Position numbers and translations under genes: made by a program
Notes under the pieces: generated by a model
Databases searched by the model: none
What the model saw: the letters and a program-made list of their open reading frames with translations, nothing else
What the model was told of the DNA's origin: nothing
Shown: positions 17,579 to 26,096 of the stretch, piece by piece
Layout: every line of letters begins with the position of its first letter
Position numbering within the stretch: position 1 is the stretch's first letter
Assembly (NCBI RefSeq): GCF_900113225.1
Contig: NZ_FOZE01000002.1
Span: forward strand, 1,860,001-1,924,000
Length of the DNA: 64,000 nt
Source: Mitsuaria sp. PDC51
GTDB taxonomy: Bacteria > Pseudomonadota > Gammaproteobacteria > Burkholderiales > Burkholderiaceae_C
Reading direction: 5' to 3'

Positions 17579-18983
17579 ACTGCGTTCGATGCGACATCTC
17601 AAGCCTGTGGCGGCCACGCTCCTGTCCCTGACCGCCGCCCTGGCCGGCTCGGCATCCTCGGCGCAGACGCGGCCAGCCGTCCCCGCCCCGGCCGCATCGG
17701 CCGCATCGGCCGCCGCCGCGACGCCCAACCGCCCGGTCGTCGAACAGCGCCAGCTCAAGCCCGGCGACTACATCGCGGCGATCGTCAACACCGACATCGT
17801 GGCGGCGTCGGAAGTGATCCAGCGCACCGAGCGCATGCGCGAGGAAGCCCGCCAGCGCGGCCAGAACGTGACCAACGAGCTGCTGCACAAGCAGGCCCTG
17901 GACAGCCTGATCGACGAGCGCGTGGTCGTCACCTACGCGCGCGAGAACGGTCCCCGGGTCGACGAGCCGGAGCTGGACCGGGTCGTCGCGAACGTGGCCA
18001 CGCAGAACAAGCTGACGATGCCGGAACTCCGCCAGCGCCTGGCCGCCGAAGGCATCGACTTCAAGCGCTTCCGCGAGAACCTGCGCGACCAGATGCTGAG
18101 CGAGCGCGTGCGCGAACGCGAGGTGCAGGGCCGCATCCGCGTTACCGACGGCGACATCGACAAGTACCTGGACGAGCGCCAGGCCGCGTTGCAGGGCCGC
18201 GCGCAGCTGAACGTGGCGCAGATCCTGGTGCCGGTGCCCGAAGGCGCCGGCCCGGTCGTGCTGGCTGAGCGCAAGGCGCGCGCCGAATCGGCGCTGGCGC
18301 GGGTGAAGGCGGGCGAGGACTTCGCCAAGGTCGCCCGCGAGCTGTCGGAGGACGCCAACAAGAACCGCGGCGGCGAGATCGGCCTGCGGGCGGCGGACAA
18401 GCTGCCGGACGTCTTCGTCGATGCGGTCAAGGACCTGCAGCCCGGCGAGGTGCGCCCCGAACTGCTGCGCTCCGAGGCCGGTTTCCATGTGATGAAGCTG
18501 ATCGAGCGCCAGACCGGCAAGGCCTCGATCAACGTGGTCGTGCAGACGCGCGCGCGTCACATCCTGCTGCGCCCGTCCGAGCAGCTGACGCCGGAGCAGG
18601 CCACGCGCCGGCTGGTCGAGTTCAAGCGCGCGATCGAGTCCGGCCGCGCCACCTTCGAGCAACTGGCCAGAGCCAACTCGGAAGACGGCAGCGCGCAGGA
18701 AGGCGGGGACCTGGGCTGGGTGTCGCCGGGTGGTTTCGTGCCCGAGTTCGAGCAGGCCATGGATGCGTTGCCGCTCAAGGGCATCTCGGACCCGGTGCCG
18801 TCGCGCTTCGGTATCCACTTGATCCAGGTGATGGAGCGCCGCGACGTGGTGCTCGACAACAAGCAGCTGCGCGAACAGGCGCGCAACGCGCTGCGCGAGC
18901 GCAAGTACGACGACGCGTACAACGACTGGATGAAGGAAATGCGCGCTCGCGCCTTCATCGAGACGCGCGAGTGGCTGGATTGA
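17571..18983 (+). CDS. surA: periplasmic chaperone and peptidyl-prolyl isomerase SurA
   Basis: SurA escorts unfolded outer-membrane proteins across the periplasm. The 470-residue product has a signal peptide (a hydrophobic VAATLLSLTAALAGSASSAQ stretch), an N-terminal SurA core (about 75-200), and two parvulin domains. The first is around LNVAQILVPVPEGAG, the second around RARHILLRPSEQ through GGDLGWVSPGGFVPEFE. I chose the ATG at 17571, which overlaps the lptD stop. A second ATG at 17589 would also leave a complete signal peptide. It lies directly behind its main client, lptD. Confidence 0.95.
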   Translation: MTELRSMRHLKPVAATLLSLTAALAGSASSAQTRPAVPAPAASAASAAAATPNRPVVEQRQLKPGDYIAAIVNTDIVAASEVIQRTERMREEARQRGQNVTNELLHKQALDSLIDERVVVTYARENGPRVDEPELDRVVANVATQNKLTMPELRQRLAAEGIDFKRFRENLRDQMLSERVREREVQGRIRVTDGDIDKYLDERQAALQGRAQLNVAQILVPVPEGAGPVVLAERKARAESALARVKAGEDFAKVARELSEDANKNRGGEIGLRAADKLPDVFVDAVKDLQPGEVRPELLRSEAGFHVMKLIERQTGKASINVVVQTRARHILLRPSEQLTPEQATRRLVEFKRAIESGRATFEQLARANSEDGSAQEGGDLGWVSPGGFVPEFEQAMDALPLKGISDPVPSRFGIHLIQVMERRDVVLDNKQLREQARNALRERKYDDAYNDWMKEMRARAFIETREWLD

Positions 18984-19001
18984 GCGGCCGGGACTGAGTT
19001 C

Positions 19002-19775
19002 ATGGGACATGTCGCGCGCAAGCGCTTCGGCCAGCACTTCCTGACCGACAAGGCCATCATCGACGGCATCATCGACGCCATCGGCCCGGGCGAGGACCAG
19101 GCGATGGTCGAGATCGGTCCCGGGCTGGGCGCCATGACGCTGCCGCTGCTGCAGCGGCTGCCGGCCTCGAGCCAGCCGCTCACCGTCATCGAGCTGGACC
19201 GCGACCTGGCCGCGCGGATGCGCAAGCGCGGCGATGTGACCGTCATCGAGTCCGACGTGCTGAAGGTCGATTTCGCGGCGCTGGCCGCGGAACGGGGCCG
19301 CAAGCTGAAGGTCGTCGGGAACCTGCCCTACAACATCTCCTCGCCGATCCTCTTCCACCTGCTCGGCGTGGTGGACCATGTGGTGGACCAGACCTTCATG
19401 CTGCAGAAGGAGGTCGTCGACCGCATGGCCGCTGGACCCGGCGGCAAGGACTACGGCCGGCTGAGCGTGATGCTGCAATGGCGGTACGACGTCGAGGCGC
19501 TGTTCGACGTGCCGCCGGAAGCCTTCGATCCGCCGCCGCGGGTCGATTCGGCGATCGTGCGCATGGTGCCGCTGTCGGCGCCCGCCCGCATCGACGAGGC
19601 GCTGCTCAGCGAGCTGGTGGCCTCGGCGTTCTCCCAGCGCCGCAAGTTGCTGCGGCACTCGCTGGGGAAGTGGCTGGAGGCTCGCGGCTTCGGCGGGACC
19701 TTTGACCTGCAGCGCCGTGCCGAGGAAGTGCCGGTGGCCGAGTTCGTCGCGCTGGCGCAGGCGGTCCAGGGCTGA
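19002..19775 (+). CDS. rsmA: 16S rRNA dimethyladenosine transferase RsmA (KsgA)
   Basis: RsmA dimethylates two adjacent adenosines near the 3' end of 16S rRNA as a late check in small-subunit assembly. At 257 residues it is standard. [10 protein letters not shown] is the N-terminal family signature, [11 protein letters not shown] the SAM-binding loop, and [14 protein letters not shown] the catalytic NLPY motif. It is the last gene of lptD-surA-rsmA; the pdxA gene found between surA and rsmA in many proteobacteria is absent. The next element downstream is a hairpin at 19818-19843. Confidence 0.95.
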   Translation: MGHVARKRFGQHFLTDKAIIDGIIDAIGPGEDQAMVEIGPGLGAMTLPLLQRLPASSQPLTVIELDRDLAARMRKRGDVTVIESDVLKVDFAALAAERGRKLKVVGNLPYNISSPILFHLLGVVDHVVDQTFMLQKEVVDRMAAGPGGKDYGRLSVMLQWRYDVEALFDVPPEAFDPPPRVDSAIVRMVPLSAPARIDEALLSELVASAFSQRRKLLRHSLGKWLEARGFGGTFDLQRRAEEVPVAEFVALAQAVQG

Positions 19776-19813
19776 GCGGCTGCCAGCGGGCGCATGGGCC
19801 GGCGACGCCCAAT

Positions 19814-19843
19814 GAAAAAGGCCTTCCGTCGCCGGAAGGCCTT
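19814..19843 (-). terminator. terminator at the end of the barstar transcript (also behind rsmA)
   Basis: AAGGCCTTCCG and CGGAAGGCCTT form a near-perfect hairpin at 19818-19843. On the minus strand it is followed by TTTTT, a proper intrinsic terminator for the leftward barstar unit. On the plus strand only TT follows, so termination of rsmA would be weaker. Confidence 0.65.
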
Positions 19844-19869
19844 GTGCGCAGAACCGGCGCTTCAGTCCA

Positions 19870-19999
19870 TCAAGCGGCGCTGAGCCACATCGACGTGTCG
19901 AACGCGCTGCACATCATCGGCATGTTCATGCCGAAGTTGGGGTTCGGATTGGTCTTGGTGCTCTTGAGCACCGGCTTCGCTTCGGGGGCCACCTCAGTC
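19870..19999 (-). pseudogene. C-terminal gene remnant of unknown family behind barstar
   Basis: Reading the minus strand, a coding-like frame of about 42 residues ends at the TGA at 19872-19870 and is followed by an intrinsic terminator. It includes VAPEAKPVLKSTKTN and then a Met-rich end, MNMPMMCSAFDTSMWLSAA. Codon use is like the surrounding genes, but no start codon has a good ribosome-binding site and the frame does not continue upstream of the inverted repeat at 20000-20034. I read it as the tail of a gene whose front was replaced when the barstar segment arrived; a genuine small protein starting at an in-frame GTG is the alternative. I do not recognise the family. Confidence 0.35.
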
Positions 20000-20034
20000 G
20001 CCCGCTCCCATGACCCTGATTCTTGGGAGCGGGC
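20000..20034. repeat. REP-like inverted repeat between barstar and the remnant
   Basis: GCCCGCTCCCA at 20000-20010 is the exact reverse complement of 20024-20034, with a 13-base loop; an outer AGT/ACT pair extends it beyond one mismatch. The barstar stop codon begins within its right end. There is no U-run, so it is not a good terminator. It looks like a short repetitive palindromic element or the scar of a junction. I noticed no second copy in the window. Confidence 0.55.
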
Positions 20035-20429
20035 TACTGAAAAGAATAGAAACACCTGAAGGAGATCTTCCGCTCGGCCCAGAAGTCGGCCGCCTCGCGG
20101 AAGACATCGAGCAACTGCTCGCGGGCCTCCCGATCGAATTTCGCGTGATCGGGCAACTGGTCCAACACCACGACGAACCCTGGTTGCGTGCCCGACTTGT
20201 GGACCAGATTGGTCATGCAGTCGTACAGCGCTTCCATGTTCTTGCCGAAGTGCGCCGGGAACAGGAAGTTGCTGGCAATCAGTTCCAGCACGTCCTGTTT
20301 GGTCTCGGCCGGAGACAGGTTGGCGTACAGGAAATGTTGGCCGGCGTCCTGCGCGGCCTGCATCAAGTCCTCGACCCGGTAGGCTCTGATCGCCTGCACG
20401 ATGTTGGGACGGACTGTCTGCAAAAGCAT
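20034..20429 (-). CDS. barstar-family protein (orphan ribonuclease inhibitor homologue)
   Basis: This 131-residue protein ends in the conserved barstar segment PGFVVVLDQLP, FDREAREQLLDVFREAADFW, FRCFYSF. It also has the central HFGKNMEALYDCMTNLV, where barstar contacts barnase. Barstar binds and blocks the guanyl-specific RNase barnase. No barnase-like gene is in the window, so this may guard against a toxin encoded elsewhere or delivered by neighbours, or have another role. The ATG at 20429 is supported by AGGAGGA seven bases upstream; a longer frame to 20465 is rejected for that reason. Downstream lie an inverted repeat and a gene remnant. Confidence 0.88.
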   Translation of the reverse strand: MLLQTVRPNIVQAIRAYRVEDLMQAAQDAGQHFLYANLSPAETKQDVLELIASNFLFPAHFGKNMEALYDCMTNLVHKSGTQPGFVVVLDQLPDHAKFDREAREQLLDVFREAADFWAERKISFRCFYSFQ

Positions 20430-20812
20430 TGTCGCGTTCCTCCTAGATGGGGTATCCGAGCTCATGTCTGGGTGGGGCCGTGCACCGGAACAGCGCCCGC
20501 GGGGCCTGTGATCGTCGGTGGGGGAGGGCTGAGCCAGCGAGGGTTAACCCTGAACTCTGAAACCAAGATGGTACAGAAAGGGCCTCGAATGCTCAAGCCG
20601 GGGGCTACCACAATGCCTTAAAAAGCGGCATTGTTAGCATGCGCACACATTCGCCCGAACGCTCACAAACGTGAGTAGTCATCCAGTGGAAATTGACTGG
20701 TGAGCCACTACAAACTTTTTCTATAGGCCGGACCGGAGGTCGGGATTAAAGGCCCTCCGGCGGCTTGGATGAGCGATACCAGGGCCTGTCCGGCCCCGGA
20801 ATCGCCGCTGGC
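20430..20812. other. non-coding gap between barstar and maeB
   Basis: No convincing reading frame exists on either strand. The stretch is clearly less GC-rich than its surroundings. It holds several short hairpins: AATGCC/GGCATT near 20613-20635, CTCAC/GTGAG near 20662-20675, CCAGT/ACTGG near 20682-20699, and CCGGAGG/CCTCCGG at 20733-20760 just past maeB. None carries a clear U-run. The composition and the remnant downstream suggest an acquired or rearranged segment. Confidence 0.5.
20568..20596 (-). promoter_or_regulatory. possible barstar promoter
   Basis: On the minus strand TTGAGC (20596-20591) and TACCAT (20573-20568) are 17 bases apart and lie about 140 bases before the barstar ATG. 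Both boxes are imperfect. It is the best -35/-10 pair I found in this AT-richer gap. Confidence 0.3.
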
Positions 20813-23110
20813 TCAGCGAGCCGCGTTCGCGTCCGCGACGGTCAGCGCCGTCATGTTCACGATGCGGCGAACGGTCGCCGACGGGGTCAGCACGTGGACC
20901 GGCTTGGCCGCGCCCAGCAGGACCGGCCCGATGGCGATGCCGCCGCCAGCCGCCGTCTTCAGCAGGTTGTAGCTGATGTTGGCCGCGTCGATGTTGGGCA
21001 TGACCAGCAGGTTGGCCTCGCCGGTCAGGGTGCTGTTGGAGACCAGCTGCTCGCGGTAATGCGGGTCCAGCGCGGCATCGCCGTGCATTTCGCCGTCGGC
21101 TTCCAGCCAGGGCGCGTTGTCCTTGATCAGCGCCAGCGCGTCGCGCATCTTGACCGCGGACGGGCAGTTGCTCGAGCCGAAATTGCTGTGCGACAGCAGC
21201 GCCGCCTTCGGGCGCAGGCCGAAGCGCATCATTTCCTCGGCCGCCATCACGGTGATCTCGGCGATCTGTTCGGCGGTCGGGTCGTAGTTGACGTGGGTGT
21301 CGACCAGCATGACCTGGCGGCCCGGCAGGATCAGGCCGTTCATGCAGGCGAAGTTCTTGACGCCGGGGCGCTTGCCGATGACCTGGTCGATGTACTGCAG
21401 GTGCATCGCGGTGTTGCTCCAGGTGCCGCAGAGCATCCCGTCGACCTCGCCCTTGTGCAGCATCATCGCGCCGATCAGCGTGAGGCGGCGGCGCATCTCG
21501 ATCTTGGCGAGCTGCTGCGTGACGCCCTTGCGCTCGGTCATCGCGAGGTAGGTCTGCCAGTAGTCGCGATAGCGGTGGTCGAACTCGGTGTTCACCACGT
21601 CGTAGTCGCGGCCCTCCTGCAGGCGCAGGCCGAAGCGCTCGCAGCGCTGGGCGATGACTTGCGGGCGGCCGATCAGCGTCGGGCGGGCGATGCCCTCGTC
21701 GACGACCACCTGCACCGCGCGCAGCACGCGCTCCTCCTCGCCTTCGGCGTAGGCGACGCGCTTGTGCTGCGCCTTCTTCGCGATCTGGAAGATCGGCTTC
21801 ATCGTCGTGCCGGAGGCGTAGACGAAGCTCTGCAGCTTCTCCAGATAGGCCGGCATGTCCTGGATCGGACGCAGCGCCACGCCGGAGGCCTCGGCCGCCT
21901 TCGCGACGGCCGGGGCGATCTTCATCATCAGGCGCGGGTCGAAGGGCTTGGGGATCAGGTACTCGGGGCCGAAGCTGAGGTTGGCGCCGGCGTAGGCGGC
22001 GGCGACGACCTCGCTCTGCTCGGCCTGCGCCAGTTCGGCGATCGCGTGGACGGCGGCGATCTCCATCTCGTCATTGATCGTCGTCGCGCCGCAGTCCAGG
22101 GCCCCGCGGAAGATGTAGGGGAAGCACAGGACGTTGTTGACCTGGTTCGGATAGTCGGTGCGGCCGGTGGCCATCAGCGCGTCGTCGCGGATCGCGTGCA
22201 CGTCCTCGGGCTGGATCTCCGGATTCGGATTGGCCAGCGCGAAGATGATGGGCTTGGCCGCCATCGACGCGACCATGTCCTGCTTGAGCACGCCGCCGGC
22301 CGACAGGCCGAGGAACACGTCCGCGCCGGCGATGACCTCGCGCAGGCTGCGCAGTTCGGTTTTCTGCGCGTAGACGGCCTTGTCGGGGTCCATCAGTTCG
22401 GCGCGGCCTTCGTAGACGACGCCGGCCAGGTCGGTCACCCAGATGTTCTCGCGCGGCAGGCCGAGCTTGACCAGCAGGTTCAGGCAGGCGAGGGCGGCGG
22501 CGCCGGCGCCCGAGGTGACCAGCTTCACCGAGCGGATGTCCTTGCCCGCGACCTTCAGGCCGTTGAGCAGGCCGGCGGCCACGACGATGGCGGTGCCGTG
22601 CTGGTCGTCGTGGAAGACGGGGATCTTCATCCGCTTGCGCAGTTCGCGCTCGACGTAGAAGCAGTCCGGCGCCTTGATGTCCTCGAGGTTGATGCCGCCG
22701 AAGGTCGGCTCCAGCGCGGCGATCACGTCGACCAGCTTGTCGAGGTCGTGCTTCTCGTCGATCTCGAGGTCGAAGACGTCGATGCCGGCGAATTTCTTGA
22801 ACAGGACGCCCTTGCCCTCCATGACCGGCTTGGAGGCCAGCGGGCCGATGTCGCCCAGGCCGAGCACGGCGGTGCCGTTGGAGATCACGGCCACCAGGTT
22901 GCCGCGCGAGGTGTAGCGGAAGGCGTTGGCCGGGTCGGCGACGATTTCCTCGCACGCGGCGGCCACGCCCGGCGAGTAGGCCAGCGCCAGGTCACGCTGG
23001 TTGATCAGCTGCTTGGTGGCGGCGATGGCGATCTTCCCGGGGGTCGGGAACTCGTGATATTCGAGAGCGGCCTGGCGCAGCTGAGCGCGTTTTTCTTCGG
23101 ACGTGGACAT
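20813..23110 (-). CDS. maeB: NADP-dependent malic enzyme, MaeB type with phosphotransacetylase-like domain
   Basis: MaeB oxidises malate to pyruvate and CO2 with NADP and so supplies NADPH and pyruvate. At 765 residues it is the long form. An N-terminal malic enzyme domain has [23 protein letters not shown] and [13 protein letters not shown]. An NAD(P)-binding Rossmann segment ([16 protein letters not shown]) follows. The C-terminal phosphotransacetylase-like domain (from about 430) is usually non-catalytic and binds acetyl-CoA as regulator. The ATG at 23110 gives the canonical N-terminus [10 protein letters not shown]. It is divergent from a DctS/DctR-like two-component pair. Confidence 0.95.
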   Translation of the reverse strand: MSTSEEKRAQLRQAALEYHEFPTPGKIAIAATKQLINQRDLALAYSPGVAAACEEIVADPANAFRYTSRGNLVAVISNGTAVLGLGDIGPLASKPVMEGKGVLFKKFAGIDVFDLEIDEKHDLDKLVDVIAALEPTFGGINLEDIKAPDCFYVERELRKRMKIPVFHDDQHGTAIVVAAGLLNGLKVAGKDIRSVKLVTSGAGAAALACLNLLVKLGLPRENIWVTDLAGVVYEGRAELMDPDKAVYAQKTELRSLREVIAGADVFLGLSAGGVLKQDMVASMAAKPIIFALANPNPEIQPEDVHAIRDDALMATGRTDYPNQVNNVLCFPYIFRGALDCGATTINDEMEIAAVHAIAELAQAEQSEVVAAAYAGANLSFGPEYLIPKPFDPRLMMKIAPAVAKAAEASGVALRPIQDMPAYLEKLQSFVYASGTTMKPIFQIAKKAQHKRVAYAEGEEERVLRAVQVVVDEGIARPTLIGRPQVIAQRCERFGLRLQEGRDYDVVNTEFDHRYRDYWQTYLAMTERKGVTQQLAKIEMRRRLTLIGAMMLHKGEVDGMLCGTWSNTAMHLQYIDQVIGKRPGVKNFACMNGLILPGRQVMLVDTHVNYDPTAEQIAEITVMAAEEMMRFGLRPKAALLSHSNFGSSNCPSAVKMRDALALIKDNAPWLEADGEMHGDAALDPHYREQLVSNSTLTGEANLLVMPNIDAANISYNLLKTAAGGGIAIGPVLLGAAKPVHVLTPSATVRRIVNMTALTVADANAAR

Positions 23111-23160
23111 GGGGGACTCTTCTGGTTGAAACCGGTCCGCCGTCGTGGGCCGGGTCGGCG

Positions 23161-23166
23161 ATTGTA
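23161..23166 (-). promoter_or_regulatory. -10 element (TACAAT) of maeB
   Basis: On the minus strand TACAAT predicts a start near 23154 and a 44-base leader before the maeB ATG. The same TACAAT occurs before leuS at 35703-35698. Confidence 0.45.
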
Positions 23167-23343
23167 GGAGTCCGACCCGGCGGCGACAGTGCGGACTATG
23201 CGTATGCTGCATGTCGCCCGGGCCGCAGGGGCATACGCGAAATTGCGCATCCGGAGCGCCTGCGCGGGCGCCATACTGCCTGCCCCGCACGCGCGCGAGG
23301 CCCTCGCCTGGACGCGCTCCCCCGTTTGCCTTCGCCCACCATC

Positions 23344-25443
23344 ATGCTGTCCGCCCCCTCCACTCCCCTGGCACGCGGCGCCCGGCCGCGGCGCTGGCGG
23401 CGTGCGCTGCTGTGGGGCACGCTGGTGGGGCTGCTGCTGATCGCGCAGTCGCTGCTGCTGACGCTGACGCTGAGCCACGAGGCTGCGCGCGCGCAGGAGG
23501 CCTCCGATCTCGCCGCCGCCGAGGTGACCGCGCGCGCCAAGCAGCTGATCGGGCGCGACCTGCAGGGGCTGCAGGGCCTGATGTGGGCCGAGGACGACGA
23601 CTGGCGCGGCAACGCCGCCGCGCAGCTGCGCCAGACGCGGGTGCTGCTGCGCATCGAGCTGCGCGACGAGCAGCGCCAGGTGCGCCGCGCGGTCGACACG
23701 CCCTATGCGCCGCCGCTGTTCTCGACGCTGTCGCGCGAGCAGCTCCAGATCGAGACCGAGCTCGCCTGCATCGCCGCGCTGCGCCAGGGCACGCCGCTGT
23801 TCTCGCGCTCGTACTTCGTGCCGGGCCCCGGCGGCGACGGCATGGAGGTCGCCGACCTGTGCCTGCCCCGGGTGCGCGCCGGCGAGCCGCGCTCCTACGT
23901 CGTGGCGACCATGGGGCTGCGGCCGCTGCTGGAGGAATCGGTCTCGCAGGAGCAGGCGCGCCGTTTCGAGATGTCCTTCGTCGAGGGCGACGGCACGCGG
24001 CTCGCGCGCACCGGCCTGACGCGCGGCAGCGGCTTCTACCTGTCCGAGCGCCTGCTCGACCTGCCCGGCCTGAGCCTGCAGTTGCGCGTGGACAACGCGA
24101 CCGGCCGGCCGCAACTGATCCCCAACCTGGCGACGGCGCTGGTGATCGGCCTGTCGCTGGCGCTGTTCGCGCTTGTCATCGTGCTGGCGCGCGACACGCG
24201 CAAGCGCGCGCAGGCGGAGCACGCGCTGGCCGAGTCGCTCGCGTTCCGGCAGGCGATGGAGAACTCGCTGATCACCGGCCTGCGCGCGCGCGACCTGGAC
24301 GGCAACATCAGCTACGTCAACCCGGCGTTCTGCGCGATGGTCGGGTACGCCGCGGAAGAACTGGTCGGCACCGGCCGCCCGCCGCAGGCGCCGCCGTACT
24401 GGCCGCCCGAGTTCATCGAGGAATACTGGCGCCGCCATCACGACCGGGAGGCGAGATGGGAGGCCGGCCTGCCGCCGCGCGAGGGCTTCGAGACGGTCTT
24501 CGCGCGCAGCACCGGCGAGCGCTTCCCGGTGATGATCTACGAGGCGCCGCTGCTCAACGCCGAGGGCCAGCAGACCGGCTGGATGAGCGCCGTGCTGGAC
24601 CTGAGCGCGCAGCGCAAGGTCGAGGAGCTGTCGCGCCAGCAGTCGGACCGGCTGCAGGCGACGGCGCGCCTGGCCACGGTCGGCGAGATGGCCTCGCTGC
24701 TGAGCCACGAACTGAACCAGCCGCTGGCCGCGATCGCCAGCTACGCGACCGCGTCGATCAACCTGATGGTGCGCGAGGCCGACGACCCGCAGACGCCGGC
24801 GATGGTGCGGCAGGCCGTGACCCGCATCGCCGAGCAGGCCGAGCGGGCCGGCCGCGTGATCAAGAGCGTCCACGACTTCGTGCGGCGGCGCGAGGCGGCG
24901 CGCGAGTGGGTCCATGTCGAGCAGCTGCTCGACGCGGTGCTGCCGCTGGTGCGGCTGCAGGCGCGCAAGAGCGGCGCCCGCATCGAGATGGACCTGCCCA
25001 AGGGCCTGCCGCGGGTGCGCTGCGACCGCACGATGGTCGAGCAGGTGCTGCTGAACCTCACCCGCAACGCGATCCAGGCGATGGACGGTCCCACGCCGCT
25101 GGCGGACCGCGCGCTGGTGCTGCGCGTGCGACGCCTGCAGCCGCGCTGGCTGAGCTTCGCGGTGGCCGACCATGGACCGGGCATTCCGGCGGAAGTCGCG
25201 CGCCAGCTGTTCACGCCCTTCTTCACGACCCGCACCGAGGGCATGGGCCTGGGCCTGAGCCTGTGCCGCACGGTCGTGGAACAGCACGGCGGCGCGATGG
25301 ACTTCGAGAGCCGCGTCGCCCCCGCGTCGCCGACCGGCACCGAGTTCCGCTTCAGCCTGCCGTGCGAGGATGCGCCTGGCGCGGCCCCCGGCACCGGGGC
25401 CGACCGGTTGCCCGTCACTGGATCTGGAGAGTCGTCCGCATGA
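23344..25443 (+). CDS. membrane sensor histidine kinase with PAS domain (DctS-like)
   Basis: A 699-residue sensor kinase. The first membrane helix lies at about 21-41 (LLWGTLVGLLLIAQSLLL), followed by a periplasmic domain of about 220 residues. A second helix comes at about 265-285 (LATALVIGLSLALFALVIVLA), then a PAS domain (LDGNISYVNPAFCAMVGY). The DHp helix has the phospho-acceptor His in LLSHELNQPLAAIASYA, and the ATPase domain has VLLNLTRNAIQAM, DHGPGIP and GMGLGLSLC. HELNQPLAAIASYA is typical of the DctS/FixL branch. Its stop overlaps the regulator gene by four bases. Divergence from maeB suggests C4-dicarboxylate sensing; this is inferred. Confidence 0.9.
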   Translation: MLSAPSTPLARGARPRRWRRALLWGTLVGLLLIAQSLLLTLTLSHEAARAQEASDLAAAEVTARAKQLIGRDLQGLQGLMWAEDDDWRGNAAAQLRQTRVLLRIELRDEQRQVRRAVDTPYAPPLFSTLSREQLQIETELACIAALRQGTPLFSRSYFVPGPGGDGMEVADLCLPRVRAGEPRSYVVATMGLRPLLEESVSQEQARRFEMSFVEGDGTRLARTGLTRGSGFYLSERLLDLPGLSLQLRVDNATGRPQLIPNLATALVIGLSLALFALVIVLARDTRKRAQAEHALAESLAFRQAMENSLITGLRARDLDGNISYVNPAFCAMVGYAAEELVGTGRPPQAPPYWPPEFIEEYWRRHHDREARWEAGLPPREGFETVFARSTGERFPVMIYEAPLLNAEGQQTGWMSAVLDLSAQRKVEELSRQQSDRLQATARLATVGEMASLLSHELNQPLAAIASYATASINLMVREADDPQTPAMVRQAVTRIAEQAERAGRVIKSVHDFVRRREAAREWVHVEQLLDAVLPLVRLQARKSGARIEMDLPKGLPRVRCDRTMVEQVLLNLTRNAIQAMDGPTPLADRALVLRVRRLQPRWLSFAVADHGPGIPAEVARQLFTPFFTTRTEGMGLGLSLCRTVVEQHGGAMDFESRVAPASPTGTEFRFSLPCEDAPGAAPGTGADRLPVTGSGESSA

Positions 25444-26096
25444 AGCCGCAGTCCCTGCCGATGGTCTACCTCGTCGACGACGAGGATGTGGTGCGCGATG
25501 CGCTGGCCTGGTTGTTGCGCTCGCGCCGGCTGCTGTCCGAGGGCTTCGGCAGCGCCGAAGCCTTCGAGTCGCTGCTCGACGGCCTGCCCCGCGGCGGACG
25601 CGACTGGCCGTCGGCGCCCAGCTGCCTGCTGCTGGACGTGCGCATGCCGGGCATGAGCGGGCTCGCGCTGTTCGAGCGGCTCATCGAGCGCGGCCTGCTG
25701 GACACGCTGCCGGTGATCTTCCTGACCGGTCATGGCGACGTGCCAACGGCGGTGGCGGCGGTGAAGCAGGGCGCCTACGACTTCGTCGAGAAGCCTTTCT
25801 CCGACAACGCGCTGGTCGACCGCGTCGAACAGGCGCTGGCGCAGAGCGCCGAGGCGATCGCCGCGCGCGACGCGAAATCGGCGCTGGGACACCGTGTCGG
25901 TGAGCTGACCGAGCGCGAGCGCGAGGTCATGCAGCTGGTGGTGCAGGGCCTGCCCAACAAGCTGATCGCGGACCAGCTCAACATCAGCGTGCGCACCGTC
26001 GAGGTCCACCGCGCGCGGGTGTTCGAGAAGATGGACGTGAAGTCCGCGGTGGAGTTGTCCAACCTGCTGCGCGGCGACAATGCCGCCCATGGGTGA
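25440..26096 (+). CDS. FixJ/NarL-type response regulator (DctR-like)
   Basis: A 218-residue two-domain regulator. The receiver domain has the acidic pair VDDED near residue 13, the phospho-acceptor Asp66 in LLLDVRMPGM, and the lysine in FVEKPF. The C-terminal LuxR-type helix-turn-helix is ELTEREREVMQLVVQGLPNKLIAD through NISVRTVEVHRARV. The receiver is FixJ-like. It starts in the stop codon of the kinase gene (ATGA), which fixes the start and the pairing. Its 3' end overlaps the start of thiL, so transcription may continue into the thiamine gene. Confidence 0.93.
   Translation: MKPQSLPMVYLVDDEDVVRDALAWLLRSRRLLSEGFGSAEAFESLLDGLPRGGRDWPSAPSCLLLDVRMPGMSGLALFERLIERGLLDTLPVIFLTGHGDVPTAVAAVKQGAYDFVEKPFSDNALVDRVEQALAQSAEAIAARDAKSALGHRVGELTEREREVMQLVVQGLPNKLIADQLNISVRTVEVHRARVFEKMDVKSAVELSNLLRGDNAAHG

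Noticed and set aside
20765-23167. An 800-codon plus-strand frame opposite maeB
   Set aside because: The sequence is the composition-driven antisense shadow of a well-conserved malic enzyme; no start signal and no recognisable motif.
26040-26090. TPP riboswitch before thiL
   Set aside because: The upstream bases are coding sequence of the response regulator; there is no room and no thi-box motif.
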